A stretch of DNA of 64,000 bases from Clarireedia homoeocarpa. Taxonomy: Eukaryota > Ascomycota > Leotiomycetes > Helotiales > Rutstroemiaceae. The stretch is from contig LNKV01000037.1 in NCBI GenBank assembly GCA_001465935.1, forward strand, positions 1 through 64,000, in the 5' to 3' direction. How positions within the stretch are numbered: position 1 is the first letter of the stretch; every line of letters begins with the position of its first letter. Under the pieces are notes generated by a model that saw only the letters and a list, made by a program, of their open reading frames with translations, searched no databases and had not been told where the DNA came from. Below are positions 10,278 through 19,870 of the stretch, in pieces. A program made the position numbers and the translations under genes.

Positions 10278-13200
10278 CTACTCTCTCCTCCTCTTCTTCC
10301 ACCCCTCCTTTCCCCATATCTTCTCCAACGCCTCTACTACTGGTCTCTTTCTCTTTCCACTCTCTCCAATACCCATCAACCCCACTCCTAACTCATCACC
10401 TCCCCTTCCCAACTCTCCCACTCTTTCACCCACTCCCAAACCCCCACCCCTCCGCCCCTCTTCCACTCTCCTTGCTTTCTTCCTCCTATAACACTCCTTC
10501 CCTACGACCTCCCACTCCTTCACGGTCCCCGCAGCTACCATCTTCGCCAACAACCGAGTCTTCTGCCCTCTCCTCCATTCAATAGTTGCTTTCTGAGCTG
10601 CTGTAAGTGCAGGGCGCGGCTTGGGCGATGATTCGGAATCGCTGCTGTAGGGAGAGATGATGTTTTTTTGATGCGAAGAACTGGGTGTAGGTTTGCTAGG
10701 TTTGGGTAAGGGCATTGGATTGATGAAGGGTGGAGTTTTTGGAGGTGGTTCGTTGGATGATGAGGATGATGAGGAAGACGAGGAAGACGAGGAACTTCCA
10801 AAAGGTAGACCGACGTTCCCGGGTACGGGTGTTCTGGTGGCTGGGATCGTAGAAGGGAGAGTCTTTGAAGACCGGGTTGCAGGTCTAGCAAAGCTCTGTT
10901 GGAGGGTCGCTTTCTTAGACGTTCCTGGCTTTGGAGGTGGAGGCTCAGGACTTGACTTCGCAAGAGGTAAACCCATTTTGGCGGGAGGTTGAAATTTACG
11001 TGGAAATGTCCGGAGAATTGGTTGTTGGGGAATTGGAGTCTTGGGTAGAAGTTGCCTGCTAGAAGATGGCAATATAGTAGCCATCTCTTCCGTAGCTGAC
11101 CTGATGCTCGCTAGGCCGCCTACCAATGCAGCTCCTGATTGGACTCCCGGATTGCTCGCCAATTCACTACTTTCTCTCGTCGCTATCTTCCTCGGCAATT
11201 CATTACCCGCTGTACCACTCAGCCCCGCACGCCTCACCCTCACCACATCTGGAACTCTCACCCCACTATTCCTCCCCATCCCCTCCCAATGCTGCACCCC
11301 ATCCATCTCCGACGTTAAATGCAAATACAGATATCTGCCTGGCCTCCCCATTAACGTCATCCTTGCCACCCCTGTCGGATACCCGTGCGCCGTCGCTCCA
11401 GCCGGAACCCAGACTAGTGACAATTCACCATCCGTTAGACGCTGAATAGCATAATTCACTTCATCCGGGTCATGATTCTGGAAACTCGGATGGCGCGCGT
11501 CTATGCTTGGTGGAGGAACATGGTCGAGGTAGCGGGTTAGGAAGGTAGAAGCGGTAAGTCCGTTGGTGAAATGCTCGGAGGGGTATTGTGCTCGGAGGGA
11601 TAGAACGACGGCGTTGGCTGCGCAGACGAGAGGACGATTGCCTGCGTACATGCTGGTGTGAAGGCGGTACCAGTCGTTTGGGTTGTAACTGGGGAGAATA
11701 TAGTGGTTGCAGACGTCTCGCAGGAGGGGTTCTGTACTCTGCTGGCTTGGCAATGGAAGATTGGGTATGGCGTATTGACGCACAGCGACATACTCGGCTT
11801 CCTGACGTGCTGCGCGTTCAATGTCGGCGTTCGTCATATTTGGTTGATAGTCTGTTTGTCCTGCTTCGTAGAGAGCCCACGCCCTTGCAATTGCCTCATC
11901 TGTTTCTGGTTGTCCATTATCCTGTTCATGAAGCTCGCGCCCAGCTGCGTCGCCTCTACGAGTGAAGGCTTCGGGACTTCTCTCCTGCAGAGAAAGCTCG
12001 ATTGCCCTTTTTAATCTGGTAGCCGAGTCCATATCTTCAGGATCTACTAAAGTTGCTAGGGCATCTAAAGTGTCTAATGTGAGCGTTGATTCAATTTCTG
12101 CACCAAGCTTCGCCACTTGGATCAATTTCATCGCTATGTTCGCCTTGTCTAGCTCCTTCCTGCCATGCTGCGCTTCCACCCTCTCTTGTCTTTCTCTCTT
12201 CTGCTTTGCTAATTTACTCTCATTTTCTGGTGGAGGCACTTTTGGTTGAATTTTCTTTGGCATTGAATCTCCCGGCGGTGGCTCGTTGGGCGGTGGCTCG
12301 TTGGGCGGTGCCTCGGTCGAGCGTCGTCTTTTCTCGCCAGAATTGCTTTTATCATCGGAGTTTCCTCTCGAGCCGCTTCCAGCAATCTGCTCTAGGAATG
12401 TATCCAGGGGACTACGGTTGCGACTAGCAGACCTTAAATTTATGGGCTGCGTTGAATCTGCAGCCTGGGTCGATGCGGGTACGCCAGAGGAAGGGTGGCC
12501 AGAGGAATCGTCAGATTGAGACTCATCATCACAAGGAGAGTCATCGCCAGCGGAATCATTACTGGAAGATGACTCCGTTGATGGCGATGGATGTCTATAC
12601 CCACCAGCTCTCCGCGGTGGATCCATACCTAGAACCTGTATCGGAGGAGCAACCTCTGTATCACTCCTCTCATCCTCATCACCCCTCAAACCACCCATAT
12701 AGCGTGCTATTCTCCGCTCCCAATACATCACCGCCTCCTCATCCAACTGCATAGCATGCAGCAAGAAATGTATACTTGTGGGTTTGAGATGCGTGCCGTA
12801 CCTTTCGATATCATCAAGCTGCTGTTCCCACTGCATGACTCTTGCTTCTGGAGTCCGAACATAGTATTCTGCTAGTTTGACCAGATTGACGCAGAAGTCG
12901 ATCCAGTGAGAAATTTCCTCGATATTGAGAGACCCTCTAGCTTGTCGAAATTCAATCGTTCGCGGTCTTTGATATCCATCTTGACTCTCGACGCCTAGAG
13001 ATCTCATATTCGCAGGTCGTAGGCGGCTGAATGACGGGAAATTAATAAAATCTGCTATTTCTCGTTCATTGTTCAACTGATCGAGCTCTTGACGAATCTC
13101 ATCGATTGTTGCTTGCTGTTTGATTGTATAGGTAGTCGTGCTAATATTTTTCCTAAGATTTATATTATCTGTATCATTGGTGGCTCTGATTCTGAAATTG

Positions 13201-14063
13201 GAACCCAAGAAGATTTTAAGGCGATTGCTTTCAAGGTTCCCCTTTGCAGCTCGATGAGAAGGATGTCTGCATGGAGGATGCAGTCTTGAAAGCTCGTCCT
13301 CATATATTAGGAGTATTGCGGCTAGTTCCCGTAGTACATCGATACTCGGAGCTTCTACGTGAACATGAAGAGCACATTGATTCGTTATAAAAGCATCAGA
13401 AAGCTCTTCCCCTATGCCCTTGATTGCTTTGACCACTTGTTCGATTTCTTGCTTGTCCAGGAGATCATCACTTACGAACACAGGGGATATGAGCTCCATG
13501 CCGAAAGCGTCCCAACGGTTTGCAAAACTCTTGGACAGACGGGGCAGCCATTTCTGGAGGTTCGCAGATCTCTGACCGCAAACAGTCCAGTCGTTTGATA
13601 TTATCCAATGATCGTATGCGCCCTCAAATTTATTGGCTGCTTGTTGCGGCCCTCGAACATAAAATTCAATGCCTGGAGCTTTCTCCCTCATATTTGCCGC
13701 GACGATCATGTGCGGCTCCAACATATACCGTCTAGTGTTGATTAATTCCTCATTTTTATCGCGTGTACGATCGTTGTTTTCAACTATTCCCCAGCTATTG
13801 TAGAAATGGTTCGGTAACCTATCCAGATGAGCACCGCTCCATTCTCCACGTCGACGAACGGCTAAGGGAAGATATTTCGCGATGCCGTGACGAGGGCCAT
13901 GATCTCGGTCTCTGAGATCGAGTTCTAGCTCGTTAAATGCGAATACGAATTCTAACTCGATTCTATAACGAATACCGCCTGGGCTCAAGTTCGGTGTGGT
14001 CAATGGTTCTTCTGCGGCTTCTTCTGACCTGAAGAAGGGCCAAGGTAACCAGCCCCATCCCAT
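10278..14063 (-). CDS. large putative amidoligase fused to UIM-like and cysteine-protease-like regions
   Basis: Single frame of 1261 aa from the ATG at 14063 (ACAACATGG context, MGWGWLPWPFF). The frame is open to an ATG at 14285, but the extra 74 residues are not protein-like. Residues about 30-400 match the amidoligase_2 (COOH-NH2 ligase, glutamine-synthetase-like) pattern: IRYRIELEFVF, HWIISNDWTV, GMELISPVF, NQCALHVHVEAP. A Ser/Asp-rich linker and Pro/Glu repeats follow. About 678-696 reads TRLKRAIELSLQER, like a ubiquitin-interacting motif. About 790-950 has a Cys helix (PLVCAANAVVLSLR, Cys814) and LYLHLTSEMDGVQHWEGM (His925), resembling a papain/OTU-type fold. The tail is low complexity (poly-Ser, Pro/Lys) with basic KR clusters that may be a nuclear signal. 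The amidoligase call is fairly firm; the other two are inference. Confidence 0.75.
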   Translation of the reverse strand: MGWGWLPWPFFRSEEAAEEPLTTPNLSPGGIRYRIELEFVFAFNELELDLRDRDHGPRHGIAKYLPLAVRRRGEWSGAHLDRLPNHFYNSWGIVENNDRTRDKNEELINTRRYMLEPHMIVAANMREKAPGIEFYVRGPQQAANKFEGAYDHWIISNDWTVCGQRSANLQKWLPRLSKSFANRWDAFGMELISPVFVSDDLLDKQEIEQVVKAIKGIGEELSDAFITNQCALHVHVEAPSIDVLRELAAILLIYEDELSRLHPPCRHPSHRAAKGNLESNRLKIFLGSNFRIRATNDTDNINLRKNISTTTYTIKQQATIDEIRQELDQLNNEREIADFINFPSFSRLRPANMRSLGVESQDGYQRPRTIEFRQARGSLNIEEISHWIDFCVNLVKLAEYYVRTPEARVMQWEQQLDDIERYGTHLKPTSIHFLLHAMQLDEEAVMYWERRIARYMGGLRGDEDERSDTEVAPPIQVLGMDPPRRAGGYRHPSPSTESSSSNDSAGDDSPCDDESQSDDSSGHPSSGVPASTQAADSTQPINLRSASRNRSPLDTFLEQIAGSGSRGNSDDKSNSGEKRRRSTEAPPNEPPPNEPPPGDSMPKKIQPKVPPPENESKLAKQKRERQERVEAQHGRKELDKANIAMKLIQVAKLGAEIESTLTLDTLDALATLVDPEDMDSATRLKRAIELSLQERSPEAFTRRGDAAGRELHEQDNGQPETDEAIARAWALYEAGQTDYQPNMTNADIERAARQEAEYVAVRQYAIPNLPLPSQQSTEPLLRDVCNHYILPSYNPNDWYRLHTSMYAGNRPLVCAANAVVLSLRAQYPSEHFTNGLTASTFLTRYLDHVPPPSIDARHPSFQNHDPDEVNYAIQRLTDGELSLVWVPAGATAHGYPTGVARMTLMGRPGRYLYLHLTSEMDGVQHWEGMGRNSGVRVPDVVRVRRAGLSGTAGNELPRKIATRESSELASNPGVQSGAALVGGLASIRSATEEMATILPSSSRQLLPKTPIPQQPILRTFPRKFQPPAKMGLPLAKSSPEPPPPKPGTSKKATLQQSFARPATRSSKTLPSTIPATRTPVPGNVGLPFGSSSSSSSSSSSSSSNEPPPKTPPFINPMPLPKPSKPTPSSSHQKNIISPYSSDSESSPKPRPALTAAQKATIEWRRGQKTRLLAKMVAAGTVKEWEVVGKECYRRKKARRVEEGRRGGGLGVGERVGELGRGGDELGVGLMGIGESGKRKRPVVEALEKIWGKEGWKKRRRE

Positions 14064-14980
14064 GTTGTGTGCTCTGTGTAAGTTAGCTATTTCACGACGT
14101 ACAGTTATAAATTTTGCTTGAACTTTGAGGAATTTCACTAAATTTATCAGAGCACATCGCTGGAGTGCGCTGGAGTGCGGTAATACATTCTTTGATACCT
14201 TGAAATCACGAAGACCGGAAGCGGACCCGAACAAAGATGGCACAAGAGCTTGTAGATGGAGAAAGCAAATGGGAACTGCAGACAAGGATAATTAATCCAA
14301 GCATTATTTTCTTTGTTCAAATCTTAGAAACTCCATGTTTCATTACTTTTGGATTATACTTAGATCAGGACCGAACGATGATGGGAAGCATAGCTAGTAA
14401 CTACAGCTTAGCTTGATAAACGAGAATGCTCACTCTTTGAAAGGAATCTCTCATCATCAATAGGTAAGATAGAGTCCATCCTACATGGTTGTAAGTTGTT
14501 TGCATCTCATGGATAATGTAAAAAGGGTGAGAAGAGTAACACGTTTTAAGATATGAGATTGAGCAATTCCTGGTATGGTACGAACTCACCTTGTTGACGT
14601 GAGGAATTGAGGCTATTCTCGCATTTCTGCATCCAGATGTAATTAGCTCGTTTCGAGCCCACAATTAGCGCGACGTATCGAAATAACAGCAAAGCTCTGC
14701 AGCAATACTGGTAGGGCGATCATCTGGAATAGCCTTCATTGAGAGATTTTTTGCCTTCATTGAGAGATTTTCTGCCTGGGAGACAACATGCAGCAACTCA
14801 TCATAACCACTAGATTATGATCATTTGAAGAACGTGAAAATGGTAAAGCATATCAACCATCACCGTTCTTCATAGACCAAGGTATTTATTCACTAAGATA
14901 ATATTAAACCCAAGATAGCTTCAAACAAGTGGTATATTGACATATAAGGAAAACAGGCATATAAGCCTCCCTACACGTTA
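14064..14980. other. intergenic, no gene seen
   Basis: Upstream region of the amidoligase-like gene and 3' flank of the next minus-strand gene. The sequence GCCTTCATTGAGAGATTTT is duplicated in tandem around 14730-14775. A short minus-strand frame at 14401-14664 has no supporting features. Confidence 0.5.
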
Positions 14981-15846
14981 CTATCCGCTACTATTATTCT
15001 CCCCATCATTCGCCTTCCAAGCTGTCGATGTAGGCGACTGCAGCGACTCCAACTTCCGTATTGTCTCCTCCTGCGTATCAAGTTTCAACTGCGTAGCAGG
15101 CTTCGCGCTCCAAGTCGACGTCTCCGAATCCTGCAGTAGAGTAATCGTCTCGAAATCGTGCTTGTCTTCCACAGGTTTGGTCTTGGTTTGCAAAGACTGA
15201 CTATCGGCTTTCGGTTCTGGTTTTGCCTCTGCGACAGGAGCCTTTGTTGCTGCCTTCTTAATATCCTTCGCCTTCTGAGCGGCATCCTGACTCGCCTGGC
15301 GCATCGCCAATGTGATGGTGGTTTCGGCCGCTCCCACAGGGGGTTTTGCTTCGACTGCCTTCTTCGTCACAACAGGAGGTGCTGCGGGTGCGACTGCGGG
15401 TTTCTTGTTCTCGTTATTTGCGACTGGCGCTTTTGCCTTAATGGCGGGGTTTGCGCCGGGTCCTGACACAGCTACGATCTTAACATGTTGTTTGAGCTCG
15501 CCGTATTCGTTCCAGTCTTCTACTTCTACGAGATCCTGTAGGGTGTTAGCTAGGTATTTCCACAGCGCGAGAGGGTTCAACGTACGCCGATAACGAGACC
15601 CATTTGCACCAGGCCAGGAATCTTTCGAGGGCGTCCGGATTCATCTTTGCCCGCTCTTCTGCCCCATAACATGCGGGCTTTCTCATCGGTTGCGATATCG
15701 AGTGCTTTGAACGGGATGCGGTTGGCTTTCAAGATGGTCTCTAACCTCGACGTGGCGGTAACGATGTGTGAGGACCCAGAAGTCAAGGAGGTGTAGAGAT
15801 AGAGGGCAGGGTCTGTGGAATAGGAACCGGTGGAAGAGGAGGCCAT
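14981..15846 (-). CDS. glutaredoxin-like/SH3BGR-domain protein
   Basis: Two exons, complement of 14981-15535 and 15586-15846, phase-0 intron (GTACGT...CTACAG); 271 aa. Start chosen at MASSSTGSYSTDPALY. Residues about 12-105 form a thioredoxin-like fold of the SH3BGR type: ALYLYTSLTSGS, RLETILKANRIPFKALDIA, then PGLVQMGLVIG joined by splicing to DLVEVEDWNEYGELK. The CxxC active site of true glutaredoxins is absent, so a redox enzyme is unlikely; the family is thought to act in protein binding. Residues 110-271 are Ala/Lys/Pro-rich and end in a Leu-rich helix (LDTQEETIRKLESLQS). Divergent from the broken lyase gene at 16249. Confidence 0.8.
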
Positions 15847-16248
15847 ATTGGTAGTATTTTTGAAGTTGTAGTTGTGAGAGTGTGTCGTCGCAAGTGGAAG
15901 AAAGGGGAAAGTTGCAGAGTAAATAGGAATTATAAAGCAGTAAAGTGAATGTTGGGTTCGATGTTTCACCGTCGAAAGTTTGAAATCGAAATATAATTAA
16001 TCACAAACAGGCAAGCCAGGCCATGCGCTGGGGGGGCAGACGGCGCTGAATCTCGAGACGAATGGTGTAGTGAGACGTGTTCAGGGACCGTGAGCACTTT
16101 GTTTCAGGGCCAACAAGCTTAACCTTACAGAACATTCTGGCACCGTTATCGCTTATTGCTTATCGGAATGCACCAAAAATGCAAACGTCTTAAAGATGAG
16201 GTCACATCCATTTGCTAAGCTATCGCAACAAACCTTCTCTCAACAACA
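15847..16248. promoter_or_regulatory. divergent intergenic region
   Basis: About 400 bp between the starts of the SH3BGR-like gene and the lyase pseudogene. Must contain the promoter of the former. No specific element assigned. Confidence 0.5.
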
Positions 16249-18269
16249 ATGCCGTCGCCAAATGGAGCTCAATTGATAGCCAAAGCTCTCCATGAACTCG
16301 GGGTTACGGTAATATTTGGCTTAGTCGGTATACCTGCGGTGCAAATCGCCGAAGAAGCAATTGCCCTCGGTATTCGATTGATCGCATTCCGCAGCGAGCA
16401 AGCTGCGAGCTATGCAGCAACGGCGTATGGATATTTGACAGGACGACCAGGAGTATGTCTTTTGGTTGGAGGACCTGGCATCCTCCATGCCATGGCAGGT
16501 ATTGGAAATTCATCTGCCAATGCTTTCCCAATGCTCTCTCTTGCTTGCAGGTTCGAGTGAAACGCATCTTATTACGAAAGGAGCTTTCCAAGAGCTCGAC
16601 GCTGTATCACTTCTAGCTCCGCATACAAAGATAGCTATACGATCGACTTTAGATTCGATTCCACAATCTATTACAACTGCATATAGGACATCATGGTATG
16701 GAAGGGCTAGAACGGGCTTTGTTGATCTGCCGGCAGACGTCATGCAAGGAGAAGGGGAATATTCACCGACACAAATGGTTCCAGCAGCTCCCAGGCCCGC
16801 AGCAGATCCAGAGCGAATCAAAGCCGTTGCGCTGTTACTCAAATCCGCAAAAGCACCCCTCATTATCCTCGGCAAAGGAGCAGCCTACGCTCAAGCGGAG
16901 TCCCTCGTCTGCTAACTAATCGACCAAGCCCAAATCCCCTTCCTACCCATCCCCATGGGCAAAGGCATACTCCCCGACTCTGACCCGCTCAATACATCCA
17001 CCGCACGTTCGGCGGCCCTACTCGGCGCCGACGTAATTCTAATCCTTGGTGCCCGCCTAAACTGGATCCTCCACTACGGCGAAGCCCCCAAATACAACCC
17101 CTCCGTAAAAATCATCCAAGTGACATCTCCGCCGACGAGCTCGGCAAGAACAACGGCGATGCCTCTCTCAGCATCATAGGCGACATTAACATCGTCACCT
17201 CCCAACTCCTGAGCGCTCTCAAAAACTGGCGCTACGATACCTCGACCTCAAAATACATCCAAACCCTCTACGGCAGCACGCTCAAAAACGAAGCCAAAGC
17301 CGCCAAAATCGATAAGATTCCCATGGCCTACAACCGCACCTTCTCCATCATCAAAGAAACCATCCACAAGCTCTCGCCCCCTGAAGACGGCCGCGTCATC
17401 TGCGTCTCCGAAGGCGCAAACACAACGGATATCTCCCGCAGTGTGTTCCCCGTCTGACACCCACGGCTCCGTCTCGACGCTGGCACGCACGCCACTATGG
17501 GCGTCGGCCTCGGCTATGCTATCGCCGTCTACTGCGTATATAACCTTTGCCTATCCTCTGACTCTCTCTCTATCTTCCTCTCCCTACCCTAAGAAAATCA
17601 TCTGTCTCGAAGGTGACTCCGCCATTGGTTTCTAGCTCGCAGAAATTCAAACCATGGCGCGCTACAAGATGGACGTGCTGATCTTCGTCGTCAACAACAG
17701 CGGCATATATCAAGTGGACAGCGCGAGCGCAGATGCGTGGCGGCAGTTACAGCAGAACGGCCTCCGGAGCACGAGTCTGAGCTGGGAGGTCCGCTATGAG
17801 ATGTTGACGGAGATGTGTGGCGGACGCGGGTACTTTGTAAGAACTCCCAAGGAGCTAGAGAGGGCTACTAGGGAGGGATTTTTGACGACGAGGGAGGGTC
17901 CGACGGTGGTGAATGTTGTTATTGAGGCGGGGGAGGCGAAGGCTTTGGTGGGTTTTTTTTGTTGTATTCTGTTTTATATTCTTCCTTTCTTTCTTCGTTC
18001 TTTCTTCGTTCTTTCTTTTCACTTCCTTGCCTCTCTATATATCTATTCTCTCCTACTTTTCTCCTCTTTACACATCCACTCTCTCTCCGTTTGTCCATTC
18101 GACACAAATCCGTGAATACTTGCATGCATAAAATAAAAGTAGCTAGCCAGCTAACACCTCTCTCCTCTCTCCCCATCAACAGGAGTTTGCATGGCAGCAA
18201 CATTTGAAAACGAAAGACTCCAGCTCCAACCCCAACACGAATTTGAAGAGAGAAGCTGCGAAGCTATGA
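16249..18269 (+). pseudogene. broken 2-hydroxyacyl-CoA lyase (thiamine pyrophosphate enzyme)
   Basis: The sequence reads as a peroxisomal 2-hydroxyacyl-CoA lyase/oxalyl-CoA decarboxylase-type ThDP enzyme. Features include an N-terminal Pyr domain with IFGLVGIPAVQ and the catalytic Glu in AFRSEQAASYAA, LLVGGPGILHAMAG, a central domain (MGKGILPDSDPL), and a ThDP/Mg site EGDSAIGF followed by VVNNSGIYQ. The frame is broken repeatedly. A 4-nt excess sits at about 16546-16550 (LSLA, then GSSETH in another frame). There is a stop TAA at 16913, one missing base near 17120 (IIQV, then frame change), TGA at 17455 and TAG at 17633. Two intron-like gaps remain (about 17535-17593 and 17948-18182). The last exon ends REAAKL, an intact type-1 peroxisomal signal. 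Decay appears recent. Assembly error is the alternative, but five lesions make it unlikely. Confidence 0.85.
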
Positions 18270-19870
18270 TTCGATTCGATTTGATTTGATTTTGTATTGT
18301 ATACTATAACGTAAGTAAGTAATATAAGTAAGTAATAGTTCAGTTTACAATGATTGATGATGATGAGTAGAGTAAGTAAGTAAATAAGTAGTAGTCCTAG
18401 TTAGTACACTACGAGTAGTACATATATATATATATATACCTATCTAATCTAGGAGAGACCTCTCTCTCTCTCTGTCAACCCATGCGATGGCGAGCATACA
18501 GTAGCAAGCAGTATGGTATGGCATAATATAAGATAACTTAACATAAACAGGCCAGCCAACTTTTGAAACTCAAAACAAAAAACAAACAAATGAAGTTTTT
18601 ATTTTCTCCCCTCTGCCTTCCATCTTCCATCTTCCATCTTTCCCTCTTAAATCGAGCACAGTCCAGTCCAGCACAGCACAGCACAGCACAGTAGTGCCGT
18701 CTTAGTTAGTTAGCTACTGTACAATACAATTCTCTCTCTCTCTCTCTCTCTCTCTACTTATATACGTAGTGCTGTACAATATAAATCGACGGACAAGTAG
18801 ACAGACAGACAGATAATCAAATTCACATCACAAGATTTTTCACAAGACTTAGTATAGTAACTATAGTAGTAGTAGTTGGTTTGGATGGAATAGCTTGGCT
18901 TAGCTTAATTTATATTTATTTATTCATAGTTATCCAAGATTCTTAAGATAAGATAGATAGATATTCTTCGTAATTTGGGGGGGGGGGGCGGTTTTCTTTT
19001 TTTTTTTCTTTTTTTCTTTTGTTCTTGCACTCAATATCATATATCAATCATATACCACTCCACTCAAATCTCAAACCCGTTCAATCCAATCCAATTCAAT
19101 CCAATCCCGATCATTTCGATAGGAAGAGAGCAAGAGCAAGAGCAAGAGCAAGAGCAAGAGCAAGAGAAGAGGTAGTTTTGTATTATCTTGTGATGTTTTG
19201 TGCTGTGTATATTCTCAGTATCCCCTATCGAATAGAATAGAATCAAATCCACCCGTCACCCCCTGTTCATCATCCATCATCCATCAACCCATCCAAATCC
19301 CAAATCCAACTCCTGGAAAATCAACCTTTCCAAATATAATCCTAACATCGCAACCCATCCCATTCCACGCACATCTCCAAAGTTCAGAATGTAAAATGAA
19401 GGAAGAAAAAATATATGTTCCCTAACCACATGACCACATTGCATCGCATTGCACGAGATCTATTGAACAATTCTCCATCTGTAAAAGAGTCTTTAGATTG
19501 AAGTCTGCGCAATTCCTCTTCATGTTCATGATAGGAAACAGAAATGGTAAAAGGAGTAGAGAAGAAATACCCCCGGACAACCCGTCGAGATACAATAAAC
19601 AAACGTCCTTTCGCTTTCCGTAAGATGCCACAATCCATGATTCCACTCATTCTCATCATGTTCATCAGGCAACAAAGTGGAAAAAAAAAAAAAAAAGAGG
19701 AATCAAGAACCGATAGGCTAAGAAGTAAAACAATAATAAACGCAGAAATGCAAATATGCTAATGTGATAGATAAGGTATGAATTTTGCTAAGAGAGGTGA
19801 ATATTTTTCAGTTTTCACCGGTCGAATGTAGTTGCAAGCAATAAAGCTTACACTCATTGGCAGTCACCAT
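18270..19870. repeat. 1.6-kb low-complexity intergenic stretch
   Basis: No gene. Rich in simple repeats: TAAG/AAGTAAGT runs (18310-18400), TA run (18424-18440), CT runs (18458-18472, 18730-18755), AGCAC repeats near 18670-18690, a G homopolymer (about 18977-18988) followed by T-rich sequence, a 6-bp repeat (GCAAGA, about six copies) at 19131-19166, and an A homopolymer (about 19679-19696). It lies between the lyase pseudogene and the 3' end of the C2H2 gene. Confidence 0.7.

Noticed and set aside
10693..12754. Several plus-strand frames of 94-134 codons
   Set aside because: Antisense shadows of the large amidoligase-like gene with its low-complexity tail.
14064..14285. N-terminal extension of the amidoligase-like protein
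   Set aside because: The 74 residues before the ATG at 14063 show no amidoligase pattern and the later ATG has a better context, though an upstream exon cannot be excluded.
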